A DNA stretch of 64,000 nt from Aureimonas jatrophae (GTDB taxonomy: Bacteria; Pseudomonadota; Alphaproteobacteria; Rhizobiales; Rhizobiaceae): contig NZ_FNIT01000002.1 of the NCBI RefSeq assembly GCF_900104035.1, positions 372,001-436,000 of the forward strand, written 5' to 3'. This document shows, one piece after another, positions 1-8,498 of the stretch (positions are counted from its first letter, which is position 1; each line of letters opens with the position of its first letter). The position numbers and the translations under genes were made by a program. The notes beneath the pieces were generated by a model. That model made no database searches, was not told the DNA's origin, and worked only from the letters and a program-made list of their open reading frames with translations.

Positions 1-879
1 ATGACGCTGCAGCCGCTCGCCTCGGTCGCCGAGGCCCGCTTCCGTCCCGCCGAGCACTTCGGCTTCGCGGCGGGCTTGAGCTGGATTCCGGTCAACGACA
101 CCGAGTTCCACCTGACAGCCCACCACCTGCCGCTCACCGTCCGCCTCCTCGGCGGCATGCCGCGTCTCGGCGCCGTGGTGCATCCGGGCTTTCTCGCGCG
201 CGCGGCGGTGGACGGGGAAGGGCGCTGGCGGGCCGGCTACCGACCGCTGGCCCTGCGCACCTATCCCTTCGTCCTGTCGAACCGGCAGGGCGGACGGCCG
301 ATCGACGCGATCAGCTTCGTGGCCGAGGCGGCGCTTGTCGGACCCTGGGGCATGCCGGTCTGCGCCGACCCGGCGACCGGCGCGCTGTCGCCCGAGATGG
401 AAGCGGTGCGCAACACGCTTCTGATGACGCGCGCCGGCGCGGTGAAGCTGTCGGCCGCTCTCGATCTCCTGCGCATCTCCAACGTCCTCGTGCCCTTGCG
501 CGACCCCGAGGGCCGGCCTGCGCCCGACCTCGTGGTCGACGCCGCGCGTCTCGCCGCGCTCGACGAGGGCGCCGTGGCGGCGCTGGCGGGCCGCTCCTTC
601 CTGCCGCTGGATCTGGCCGGCGCGATCCTCTTCTCGCGGCGGCACTTGTCGCCCGAGCGCCTGCCGCTGGTCGAGGCCGAGCGGATGGCCGTTCCGGCGG
701 TACCAGCCGCCGCGCCGGGCTCCGCGGCCGACATCGTCCTGGCGAACCTGGCGGCCATGAACTTCGCGCTCGACGGAAGCGGCCTCTTCGACCTCGCCTC
801 GGTCGCGGACTGGACCGAGTTCGCTCCCCCGTCGCCGCCCGCCGAGGAGGAGGCCGCGCCGGCGGCCGCCGCGGCATGA
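1..879 (+). CDS. SapC-like protein, possibly 5' partial
   Basis: The 292-residue product resembles the SapC family. The family-like region runs from about residue 16, with the opening RPAEHFGFAAGLSWIPV, to about 200, followed by an Ala/Glu/Pro-rich tail (EEEAAPAAAAA). SapC proteins are named after an S-layer-linked gene and have no firmly established biochemical activity. An ATG sits at the very first base of the window, so the gene may start there or upstream; the about 15 residues before the conserved part fit a true start, but no ribosome site can be checked. The stop overlaps the next gene's start (ATGA), so it is co-transcribed with a glycosyltransferase and a pyruvyl transferase. This suggests a cell-surface or secretion role by context only. 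Confidence 0.7.
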   Translation: MTLQPLASVAEARFRPAEHFGFAAGLSWIPVNDTEFHLTAHHLPLTVRLLGGMPRLGAVVHPGFLARAAVDGEGRWRAGYRPLALRTYPFVLSNRQGGRPIDAISFVAEAALVGPWGMPVCADPATGALSPEMEAVRNTLLMTRAGAVKLSAALDLLRISNVLVPLRDPEGRPAPDLVVDAARLAALDEGAVAALAGRSFLPLDLAGAILFSRRHLSPERLPLVEAERMAVPAVPAAAPGSAADIVLANLAAMNFALDGSGLFDLASVADWTEFAPPSPPAEEEAAPAAAAA

Positions 880-2141
880 AGTACCTCTTCGTTCACAACA
901 ACTTCCCGGCCCAGTTCCGGCACGTCGCGACGCATCTGGGCTCCGACCCGGCCAACGAGGTGCGGGCGATCGGCGCGGAGGGTTCGCGCCCCTTGCCCGG
1001 CGTCACGCTGCACCGCTACACGCTGCCGGCCGCCTCGCTCGCCTCGACCCACCCCTTCGCCCGCCGCTTCGACGGCGAGGCGCGGCGCGCCGAGCAGACG
1101 CTCTATGTCTGCACCATGCTGCGCGCCTCGGGCTTCAGTCCCGACGTCGTGGTGGCCCATTCGGGCTGGGGCGAGGCCCTGCCGCTACGGGCGGCCTTTC
1201 CCGAGGCGCGCCTTGTCTCCTACGGCGAGTATTTCTACCGCTCCCACGATTCCGACGTGAACTTCGATCCCGAGTTCCCCGGTCTCGGGCTCGACGGACT
1301 GGTCGGGCTTCACGCGCGAAACGCCGCCAGCCTCCTGGCGCTCAGCGACTGCGACCTCGCGATCTCGCCCACCAGCTGGCAGCGCTCGACCTTCCCGCGC
1401 GAGTGGCGCGACAAGATCCGGACCGTTCACGAGGGCGTCGACACGCGGCTCGTCTCGCCCGACCCGAAGGCCGTCCTGCGGCTCGACGACGGCACCACGA
1501 TCCGGGCCGGCGAGGAAACCGTGACCTTTGTCGCGCGCAACCTCGAGCCGCTGCGCGGCTACCACGTCTTCATGCGGGCGCTGCCCGAGATCCTGCGCCG
1601 GCGCCCCGGCGCGCGCGTTCTCGTCGTCGGCGGCTTCGGCGTGTCCTATGGCCAGCGGCCGCCCGGAAGCGAGACCTGGCACCAGATCTTCCTGCGCGAG
1701 GTGGCGGGCGAGATCGACCTGTCGCGCATCCACTTTCTCGGACACCTGCCGTTCGCGCGCTATCTCGACGTCCTGCGCGTGTCGCGCGCCCACGTCTACC
1801 TGACCTATCCCTTTGTTCTGTCCTGGTCGTGCCTCGAGGCCATGGCGGCGGGCTGCGTGGTGATCGCTTCCGACACGCCGCCGGTGCGCGAGGTGATCGA
1901 CGGGCGCAACGGCATTCTCGTGCCCTTCCACGACAAGAACGAGCTGGCGCGGCGCGTCGCCGACGTTCTGGCCGACCCGGCGGCCCATGCCGAGCGCGGG
2001 CGTCTTGCGCGCGAGACCGTGCTGCGCCGCTACGACATGGCCACGGTCTGCGTGCCGGAGGCGATGCGCATCCTGCACGGGCCCGACCCGCACCGCCGCC
2101 GCCGGCCGGCGACCGAGCCCGGCCTTTGGAGCGTCGCCTGA
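876..2141 (+). CDS. Glycosyltransferase family 4 protein
   Basis: The 421-residue protein has the two-domain GT-B layout of GT4 retaining glycosyltransferases. The N-terminal half contains an acceptor-side Rossmann region (MKYLFVHNNFPAQFRHV). The C-terminal half has the segment NLEPLRGYHVFMRALPEI near residue 220 and the donor-nucleotide E-x7-E type motif (CLEAMAAGCVVIAS then PPVREVI) near residue 320. It would transfer a sugar from a nucleotide donor to a surface glycan or glycoprotein; donor and acceptor cannot be read from sequence. Its start overlaps the SapC-like stop by 4 bases, and a polysaccharide pyruvyl transferase follows after about 80 bases, so a polysaccharide or surface-glycosylation role is likely. 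Confidence 0.88.
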   Translation: MKYLFVHNNFPAQFRHVATHLGSDPANEVRAIGAEGSRPLPGVTLHRYTLPAASLASTHPFARRFDGEARRAEQTLYVCTMLRASGFSPDVVVAHSGWGEALPLRAAFPEARLVSYGEYFYRSHDSDVNFDPEFPGLGLDGLVGLHARNAASLLALSDCDLAISPTSWQRSTFPREWRDKIRTVHEGVDTRLVSPDPKAVLRLDDGTTIRAGEETVTFVARNLEPLRGYHVFMRALPEILRRRPGARVLVVGGFGVSYGQRPPGSETWHQIFLREVAGEIDLSRIHFLGHLPFARYLDVLRVSRAHVYLTYPFVLSWSCLEAMAAGCVVIASDTPPVREVIDGRNGILVPFHDKNELARRVADVLADPAAHAERGRLARETVLRRYDMATVCVPEAMRILHGPDPHRRRRPATEPGLWSVA

Positions 2142-2223
2142 GCGATCTCCCGCCCGTGTCCCCGGTTCTTAATCATTGCGCGCGATCATCGCGCCTCAAC
2201 GTCAAGCAAAGAAGGCCTTCGTC

Positions 2224-3354
2224 ATGCGCGCAGCCCTGGTGAAGTATTCCGGCCGGCGGCTCAACAACCACGAGGCGGTCTGGTTCGACACGCCGTTCAG
2301 CCGCACGCTCGAGGACTACTACAACACCGGCGACATCTGCGTGTACGACTCTACGCTGCGCGTCGTGGACTATTCGGAAGGCCTCTCGCTCAACATCGAC
2401 GAGCCGGTGACCGAGGAGGGCGTCCGGCGCGTCAAGGAGCGGTGCGACTTCATCCTCCTGCGCGGCTCCAACTACATCCACGAGGCGATGGACTGGGGCC
2501 ATTTCCCGGCCTGGGTCGAGGCGTTGGACCTGCCGGTCTTGTGCATCGGGGTCGGCGCGCAGGCCGAGACCGAGCGCCCGATCGCGCTGCCGCCCGAGGG
2601 GCGCCGCCTCTGGCAGATGATCGCCGAGCGCACGCAGATCGGCGTGCGCGGCGCCTTCTCGGCTGAGACCCTCCACCGCAACGGTATCCACAACCTCGAG
2701 ATCGTCGGCTGCCCCTCGATCTTTCGCGCGCGCGACCGCGACATGACGCTGCGCCATGCGCCGGGCGGGCCGCGCCGCGTCACCTTCTCGCTGCGGCGCG
2801 AGGTCGGCTCGACCTATGCGGTCGACCCTGCCGCCTTTATCGCCACGCAGAAGCGCATCATCGCCAAGCTCGACCTGTCGAGCGACCTCTATCTTTCCTG
2901 CCACGGCGAGCCCGAGGAGAAGGCTTTCTTCTTCCGCTCGCCGCGCCACATGGAGCGCGCCACCGCCAAGCTCGTCGCCGAGAACTGGTTCGACGAGGTG
3001 ACCGGCGCGCGCCTCAAGGCGCTCTACGAGAGCCGCCTCTATTATGTCGGGGCGCCCGGCGACTACGACGTCTACGCGCCGCAGTTCGACGCGGCGCTCG
3101 GCTACCGCGTCCATGCGGTCCTGCCGGCGGTGGCGACCGGCGTGCCGGGCGTCCTCTTCTCCTACGACACGCGCTCGCGCGAACTCGCCGAGACCTTCGA
3201 CCTGCCGATCTACTCGCCCGCCGAGTTCGAGCGCCAGACGCTCGCCGACGCCCTGGCGCCCGCGCGCTTCGCGCGCTTTCAGCAACTCTTCCCCGAGCGC
3301 TACGACCGCATGAAGAGCTTCATCGAGCGCAACGGCGTGCAGACCCGCATGTGA
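2224..3354 (+). CDS. Polysaccharide pyruvyl transferase family protein
   Basis: The 376-residue protein resembles the polysaccharide pyruvyl transferase family, whose members ketalise sugars with pyruvate from phosphoenolpyruvate. Visible features are the early FILLRGSNYIHEAM segment, the VLCIGVGAQAETERPIALPP loop, GVRGAFSAETLHRNGI, and a C-terminal GYRVHAVLPAVATGVPGVLFSYDTR block, whose RVHA element is typical of the family. The ATG at 2224 is chosen because AGAAGG lies about 9 bases upstream; an in-frame TTG at 2176 has no such site. It follows the GT4 gene in the same direction and ends 7 bases before a convergent gene. Substrate specificity is unknown. Confidence 0.78.
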   Translation: MRAALVKYSGRRLNNHEAVWFDTPFSRTLEDYYNTGDICVYDSTLRVVDYSEGLSLNIDEPVTEEGVRRVKERCDFILLRGSNYIHEAMDWGHFPAWVEALDLPVLCIGVGAQAETERPIALPPEGRRLWQMIAERTQIGVRGAFSAETLHRNGIHNLEIVGCPSIFRARDRDMTLRHAPGGPRRVTFSLRREVGSTYAVDPAAFIATQKRIIAKLDLSSDLYLSCHGEPEEKAFFFRSPRHMERATAKLVAENWFDEVTGARLKALYESRLYYVGAPGDYDVYAPQFDAALGYRVHAVLPAVATGVPGVLFSYDTRSRELAETFDLPIYSPAEFERQTLADALAPARFARFQQLFPERYDRMKSFIERNGVQTRM

Positions 3355-3361
3355 GTCTCGC

Positions 3362-4603
3362 TCAGTCCGCCGGCTCGATCCGGACGGGACGCATCGCGAC
3401 GTCGCGGTCGGTGCCGATCCGGCAGCCCTCGAGGCGGCTGCGCACGAAGGTGAGCATCGGCCGGTCGCCGACGGTCGCGAAGTTCCGGTCCGCGCTCTCC
3501 GGGTCGATCAGCGCGGGATAGCCGATCGGCTGGTCCGGCGCGCAAGGCTGCCCGCTGCCCATGAGCGGAGCCTCGAGGACGAGGGTCGGCCCCTGCCAGT
3601 GGAGAAGGTCGACGCTGGTCGACACGAAGACCCCGGTCCGCTCGCGCCCGTGCGCGTCGGCGCGCCGTCCCTTCATGGTGGCGATCCATTGCCCCGACCG
3701 CTCGTGGCGCACGAGGCTCGTGACCGGCCAGGGCAGGTGCGTGGGATCGATCGGGTCGCAGAGGTGGGCGGCCGGGTCCGCATCCTCGCGATACGGGTCG
3801 GCGATCCGCGTCCGGTACGCCCCGTCGTGCCAGGCGCGCCAGCGCGAGGCATCCGCGAGATCGTCGGTGCGCAGCAGGCAGTTGCCGGACCGCTGGGGCT
3901 CGGGTGCCACGACGTTCGCCATCATCGCGAAGCCGCCCGTGACGGGGACGATGTTGGTGGGCTCGAAGAAGCCCGCGCGCCTCCCGCGCGTCTCGTCCGC
4001 GCGCTGGGGAAGGGCTGCGACTAGGCGCGGCTCGGCCGGCTCGAAACGCGCGCCTCCGTCGTGCGAGACAGCCGCCGTCAACGTGTTGTACCAGCAGGCG
4101 TCGGCCTCGCTCGTATCGCAGCGCCCCGCCAGATGCCCGCGATACTCGTCGTGCAGCACGGCGTGGACGGTCCGCCCGTCGTGCGTGTAGGTGGCGGCGA
4201 TCCAGCTCCGGTTGCTGAACGAGGCGGGGTCGTCGAGCCCGGCGGCCTGATACGCCACGCGGCAGCTATGCGCGAGCGCGCCGAAGCTCCGGCCGGTCAG
4301 GGCGCGCGCCCGGTGGTGGCTCTGGAAGACGTGGATCGTGCCGGCGGCGTCGCGAAAGGCGCGGGTCGGCGTGTCGGGAATATCCCAGGGCTCGCAGGCA
4401 TCGCGCCCGTGGCTGAAGAGAACGCTCTCCTGCGGCTCCACCGTCAGCCGCAGCGCCGGCTCGCCGGCCTGCGCGCCGGCTCCCCCGCTCGCCAGAAGCG
4501 CCGCGCCGGCGATCGCACCCGTCCGGCGATGCGACAGTCGGCGCGCGGCGGCGGTTGCACGCGTATCGGCCTGCTTAAACAGAGCTTTACTCCCCGTGTG
4601 CAA
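3362..4603 (-). CDS. Secreted Cys-rich protein with sialidase/GH43-like propeller motifs
   Basis: I do not recognise a named family for this 413-residue protein. An N-terminal basic stretch with RRLSHRR, a hydrophobic alanine-rich core and an AQA site near residue 46 look like a signal peptide. The mature part has an Asp-box-like motif (SHDGGARF) and a blade motif of the kind seen in GH32/GH43 propellers (TSVDLLHW), suggesting a beta-propeller with possible glycan binding or hydrolysis. Around ten cysteines in the mature part suggest disulfides in the periplasm or outside the cell. The start is uncertain: 4603 is a TTG and is the first plausible initiation codon before the signal peptide. It converges on the pyruvyl transferase gene with 7 bases between. 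Confidence 0.6.
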   Translation of the reverse strand: MHTGSKALFKQADTRATAAARRLSHRRTGAIAGAALLASGGAGAQAGEPALRLTVEPQESVLFSHGRDACEPWDIPDTPTRAFRDAAGTIHVFQSHHRARALTGRSFGALAHSCRVAYQAAGLDDPASFSNRSWIAATYTHDGRTVHAVLHDEYRGHLAGRCDTSEADACWYNTLTAAVSHDGGARFEPAEPRLVAALPQRADETRGRRAGFFEPTNIVPVTGGFAMMANVVAPEPQRSGNCLLRTDDLADASRWRAWHDGAYRTRIADPYREDADPAAHLCDPIDPTHLPWPVTSLVRHERSGQWIATMKGRRADAHGRERTGVFVSTSVDLLHWQGPTLVLEAPLMGSGQPCAPDQPIGYPALIDPESADRNFATVGDRPMLTFVRSRLEGCRIGTDRDVAMRPVRIEPAD

Positions 4604-4812
4604 TTTTACCCGCTCGAACCGGCATCGGCCCGGTCCCTCAACGAGGCGGCGCAGCGGTTCGATCCCGAAAGCCGCGGCGTCCTCGGGATCGGGAACCGCC
4701 GGGAAAAAGGAGCGGGCATGCGCGAGCCCCGGAAAGCCGGGATGGGCAGGGTGGGCGGGGCCGAAGGGTCTCGACGCACCCGGCCGTGCGCCGACGGGGC
4801 GGGGTGTGCCGC

Positions 4813-6552
4813 GTGAAGCCCGTCCTGTCGTCGCCGCTTCTGGCCATCCTGCGCTCGCTCTCGTCGGGCTATCTCAACCTTCTCGCCTTCGGCTTCTTTC
4901 TGCCGTTCCTGTTCATGGCGATGTCGCTGATCCCCATGAGCATCATCGAGCGCGTCGGGACCAGCCGCAACGCCTCGACGCTCCTGACGCTGGTCGCGAT
5001 CGCGGTGATCGTGACGGCGACCTACACGCTGATGGAGTCGATCCGCGCGCAGGTGCTGGAGCGCATGGGCGCCGAGATCGACGCGCGCCTGACGCGCACC
5101 TGCTTCGATGCGTTCAATCGCGGACGAACGCCTGACGGCGGCTCCTCCGCCCAGGCGCTTCAGGACCTCCAGACCGTGCGCCGCTTCCTGGGTGGACCCT
5201 CGCTGTCGGCGGCGATCGACGCCTTCTGGTCGCCGCTCTTCGTGGTGGCGATGTTCTTCGTGAACGCCGCCTTCGGCTTCCTGATCCTCGGCCTCCTGGC
5301 CTTCTCCGCCGCCATGTCGGTCGCGACGCATTACTGGGTCTCGGGGCATCTCGCCTCGGCGGGCCGCCTCGACCTCGAGGCCAACGAGTTCGGCCTCGCC
5401 GTCTCGCGCAACGCCGAGACCGTGCGCGCCATGGGCATGCTGCCGGCCCTCACCGAGCGCTGGTACGCCCTGCATCGCGACGGGCTCGGATGGCGCGGGC
5501 TCGCTCAGGCGCGGGCCAGCGCGATCGGCCTCGTGCCGCGCATGGTCCAGAACGGGCAGATGATCATCGTCTACGGCCTTGGCGGCACGCTCTTTCTCGT
5601 GGACCAGATCCACCTGTCGGTGCTGTTCGTGGTCTTGATGATCATGATGCGCGCGCAGGGGCCGCTGCAGCATCTCATCGGCAACTGGAGCCAGATCCAG
5701 TCGTTCCGAATGGCGGCGGGGCGGCTAGACGCGCTTCTGCGCGGCATCGAGGCGGCGCCCAAGCCCCTGTCCCTGCCTGCGCCCTCCGGGACGCTCGCGG
5801 TCACCCGCCTCGTCGGCGGCCCGCCGGGCATGGAGCGCCCGGTGATCAACGACGTGTCCTTCACGCTCGCGCCCGGCCGCATCCTGGGCATCGTGGGACC
5901 GAGCGGGGCGGGCAAGAGCTGCCTGTCGCGTCTTCTCACCGGCATCTGGCGGCCCCGGCGCGGAACGGTCGTCTTCGGCGAGCAGGATCTCGCGCATTGG
6001 GACGCCGACGAGCTCGGGCGCCATGTCGGCTACGTGCCGCAGGACGTGGAGTTCCTGCCGGGCACGCTGGCCGAGAACATCAGCCGCTTCGACCCGGCCG
6101 CGACCGCCGACAGCGTCCTCGCAGCCGTGGACATGGCGGGTATCCACGACATCGTGCGAGGCCTGCCCGAGGGCTACGCGACGCGCCTCGGCGGCCCGGG
6201 CGGCCACACGCTGTCGGGCGGCCAGCGCCAGCGCGTGGCACTGGCCCGCGCGGTCTACGGCACGCCACGTCTTCTCGTTCTCGACGAACCCAACTCCAAC
6301 CTCGACGCCGGCGCCGAGCAGGTGCTCGGCCGCACGCTTCAGCGCATGCGCGACGCGGGCTCGGCGGTGATCGTCGTCTCGCACCGCATCAGCCTGCTCG
6401 GCTACTGCGACGACCTTCTCGTCCTGAACGAGGGCGTCGTGCAGGCGATCGGCGCGCGCGAGCGCATCTTCAGCCGCCTGCCGCGCCTGCGCGAGGCCGC
6501 AGCGCCCCAGCCCGCGGTGCTCGACCTGCCGCGTACGGGAACGGGCGGATGA
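4813..6552 (+). CDS. Type I secretion system permease/ATPase (PrtD-like)
   Basis: About 579 residues, the usual size for PrtD/AprD-type exporters: an N-terminal ABC transmembrane domain (hydrophobic segments in about residues 20-320) fused to an ATPase domain. Walker A (GPSGAGKS) lies near residue 362, the ABC signature (LSGGQRQR) near 467 and Walker B (LLVLDEPNSN) near 487, then a switch His in VSHRISLL. There is no N-terminal C39 peptidase-like domain. It would export an unfolded protein with a C-terminal signal across both membranes together with the HlyD-like adaptor, whose start overlaps its stop (ATGA), and an outer-membrane channel not in this window. The start is GTG at 4813 behind a G-rich site; a GTG at 4786 is possible. 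No RTX-type cargo gene is visible nearby. Confidence 0.9.
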   Translation: MKPVLSSPLLAILRSLSSGYLNLLAFGFFLPFLFMAMSLIPMSIIERVGTSRNASTLLTLVAIAVIVTATYTLMESIRAQVLERMGAEIDARLTRTCFDAFNRGRTPDGGSSAQALQDLQTVRRFLGGPSLSAAIDAFWSPLFVVAMFFVNAAFGFLILGLLAFSAAMSVATHYWVSGHLASAGRLDLEANEFGLAVSRNAETVRAMGMLPALTERWYALHRDGLGWRGLAQARASAIGLVPRMVQNGQMIIVYGLGGTLFLVDQIHLSVLFVVLMIMMRAQGPLQHLIGNWSQIQSFRMAAGRLDALLRGIEAAPKPLSLPAPSGTLAVTRLVGGPPGMERPVINDVSFTLAPGRILGIVGPSGAGKSCLSRLLTGIWRPRRGTVVFGEQDLAHWDADELGRHVGYVPQDVEFLPGTLAENISRFDPAATADSVLAAVDMAGIHDIVRGLPEGYATRLGGPGGHTLSGGQRQRVALARAVYGTPRLLVLDEPNSNLDAGAEQVLGRTLQRMRDAGSAVIVVSHRISLLGYCDDLLVLNEGVVQAIGARERIFSRLPRLREAAAPQPAVLDLPRTGTGG

Positions 6553-7889
6553 GCGCCGCGCTCGCACCCGCTTCGGGTACCGCCTTCACACCTGCGCCCC
6601 CACCCAACGCCGACTGGCGGCGCTCGCTCAAGGCCGGCTATCTCGTGCTCTCGCTGTCGGTCGGCCTGTGCGGCGGTTGGGCCGCGTTCGCGCGCATCAA
6701 CTCGGCGGTGGTCACCAACGGCACCTTCGCGGTGGAGTCGCACCGCCAGACCGTGCAGCACCTGGAGGGCGGCATCGTCGCCGAGATCCTGGTGCACGAC
6801 GGCGACCGGGTGGAGGCCGATCAGCTTCTTCTGCGGCTCGACACGACGCGCTCGGAAGCGGCCGCCGCAGCCGCCGCCAAGGGGCTCGCCGGTGCGCTCG
6901 CCACCGAGGCCCGGCTCGTCGCCCAGCGCGACATGGCCGACTACATGGTGCTTCCCGAAGAGGCCGTGACGCTGATGCGGGGCCTCGAGGGCAGCGCGAT
7001 CGACGACAACCATCGCGACTTCGAAAGCCGCCGGCAGGTGCTCGCGGGATCGCTCGAGCTTCTCGATGCGCAGGCCAAGCAGGTGCGCAACGAGATCGCG
7101 CAGGTGCAGCTCGACGCGCAAGGGGCGAGCGAGCAGCTGGCGAGCCTCGCCAAGGAGCTGAAGAGCGTGCGGCCCCTCTACGAGAAGGGCCTCGTCGCGC
7201 TGAGCCGCGTCACGACGCTGGAGCGCCAGAAGGCGCAGTTCGACGCGACCGTGCGCAAGAGCCGCAACGACAAGGTCAAGGGCGAGGACCGCCTGGCCGA
7301 GATCGCCCTGAAACGCGAGGCCCTGCGCAAGGACTACCGGCAGGAGGCGTCCGGCGCGCTGATCGAGGTCGGGCGCCAGATCGCGGCCTTCCGTCAGGAA
7401 CGGCAGGTCGCGCTCGACATGCTGGCGCGCTCGGCGATCCGCTCGCCGGTGGCCGGCACGGTCCAGGGCAGCCGCGTCTTCACGGTGGGCGGCGTGGTGC
7501 GCGGCGGCGAGCCGATCCTCGACGTCGTGCCCGAGGGCGAGGACATGCGCATCCGCGCCCGCGTCACGCCCGGCGACATCGACCGCATCCACGAGGGCAT
7601 GGCGGTGGAGATCCATGCCGGGGCGCTGACGCGCTACCGCGCCGAGAAGCTGACGGGGAGGCTGAGCTTCGTGTCGCGCGACACGGTGGCGGGAAGCGAT
7701 CCGAGCCAGCCGCCCGCCTATGCGGTGGAGGTGACGATGGACGCCGCCAGCCTTCCGGCCGACCTCCGCCCGCGCCTTGTCGCCGGCATGGACGCACAGG
7801 TCGTGATCCCGACGGAGGGGCGCACGGTGCTGCAGTATCTCGTCGCGCCGGTCACGCGGAACATCGAGGAGTCGCTGCGCGAGCGCTGA
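6549..7889 (+). CDS. HlyD family type I secretion periplasmic adaptor
   Basis: The 446-residue membrane-fusion protein has a short cytoplasmic N-terminus, one membrane segment at about residues 30-50, a lipoyl-like half (QHLEGGIVAEILVHDGDRVEADQLL) near residue 75, a long charged coiled-coil region at about 100-290, the second lipoyl half (RSPVAGTVQGSRVFTVGGVV) near 298, and a C-terminal beta-barrel ending in about residue 430. These are the hallmarks of HlyD/PrtE adaptors that bridge the inner-membrane ABC exporter to a TolC-like channel. The ATG overlaps the exporter stop, so the two proteins are translationally coupled. Immediately after the stop lie tandem 18-base repeats. Confidence 0.92.
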   Translation: MSAALAPASGTAFTPAPPPNADWRRSLKAGYLVLSLSVGLCGGWAAFARINSAVVTNGTFAVESHRQTVQHLEGGIVAEILVHDGDRVEADQLLLRLDTTRSEAAAAAAAKGLAGALATEARLVAQRDMADYMVLPEEAVTLMRGLEGSAIDDNHRDFESRRQVLAGSLELLDAQAKQVRNEIAQVQLDAQGASEQLASLAKELKSVRPLYEKGLVALSRVTTLERQKAQFDATVRKSRNDKVKGEDRLAEIALKREALRKDYRQEASGALIEVGRQIAAFRQERQVALDMLARSAIRSPVAGTVQGSRVFTVGGVVRGGEPILDVVPEGEDMRIRARVTPGDIDRIHEGMAVEIHAGALTRYRAEKLTGRLSFVSRDTVAGSDPSQPPAYAVEVTMDAASLPADLRPRLVAGMDAQVVIPTEGRTVLQYLVAPVTRNIEESLRER

Positions 7890-7950
7890 CGCTTCGGCGA
7901 GCGCTGACGCTTGGGCGAGCGCTGACGCTTGGGCGAGCGCTCACCCAAGC
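7879..7950. repeat. Four tandem 18-base units, last diverged
   Basis: Three near-identical copies of gcgagcgctgacgcttgg (7879-7896 ending in cg, 7897-7914, 7915-7932) are followed by a diverged fourth copy at 7933-7950. The first copy covers the last codons and stop of the HlyD-like gene; every unit carries a TGA in the same frame, because 18 is a multiple of three. Confidence 0.9.
7927..7950. terminator. Palindrome, possible bidirectional terminator
   Basis: A 24-base near-perfect palindrome (GCTTGGGcGAGCGCTCaCCCAAGC) lies between the convergent hlyD-like and response-regulator genes. It has a strong stem but no T-run, so termination is an inference from position. It is formed by the last two 18-base repeat units. 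Confidence 0.45.
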
Positions 7951-7961
7951 CGTGGGACCGC

Positions 7962-8498
7962 TCAGGAGACGCGGCTCTTGCCGAGTTTGCGCGCCAGGGT
8001 CCGCCGGTGCATGCCGAGGCGCCGCGCGGCCTCCGAGATGTTGAAGTCGACCTCGGCCAGGACCTCGTGAATGCGCTCCCATTCCAGCGTCTTGATCGAG
8101 GTCGCGCGCGTGCCGAGCGGAATGTCGGTCGAGCCTTCCGCGCGCGCGAAGGCGGCCTCGATGTCGTCGGTATTGGAGGGCTTGGCGAGGTAATGACAGG
8201 CGCCGAGCTTCACGGCCTCGACGGCGGTCGCGATGCTGGCGTAGCCGGTCAGCACCACGATGCGCATGTCGGCGTCGTGCTCATGAAGGATTTTCACGCA
8301 CTCGAGGCCCGAACCGTCGCCGAGCTTCAGGTCCACCACCGCGTAGTCCGGTGTCTCGGCCTCGATCGCCGCGCGCATCTCGCCGACGCCGGCGCAGACG
8401 CGGACCGTGTAGTCGCGCCGCTCGAAGGAGCGCTTCAACGTGCGCGAGAAGGTCGGGTCGTCCTCGACGATCAGGAGCGAGGTGTTAGCGTCGTCCAT
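7962..8498 (-). CDS. regA: ActR/RegA-family response regulator
   Basis: The 178-residue protein has a receiver domain (acidic pocket VEDD at residues 11-14, phosphoacceptor Asp56 in VVDLKLGDGSGL, Thr in VLTGYAS, Lys in LAKPSN) and a short C-terminal Fis-type helix-turn-helix (NISEAARRLGMHRRTLARKL, about residues 153-172). This compact form is characteristic of RegA/PrrA/ActR regulators, which control respiration, carbon or nitrogen fixation and oxidase genes in alphaproteobacteria according to quinone-pool redox state. Its start overlaps the end of the sensor kinase gene by 14 bases, so the pair is co-expressed at the end of the cyo operon. It probably regulates the upstream oxidase genes. 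Confidence 0.93.
   Translation of the reverse strand: MDDANTSLLIVEDDPTFSRTLKRSFERRDYTVRVCAGVGEMRAAIEAETPDYAVVDLKLGDGSGLECVKILHEHDADMRIVVLTGYASIATAVEAVKLGACHYLAKPSNTDDIEAAFARAEGSTDIPLGTRATSIKTLEWERIHEVLAEVDFNISEAARRLGMHRRTLARKLGKSRVS

Noticed and set aside
4604-4812. Possible gene or regulatory RNA in the 209-base gap before the type I exporter
   Set aside because: I see no supported small gene, clear palindrome or promoter; it most likely holds the divergent promoters of the flanking genes.
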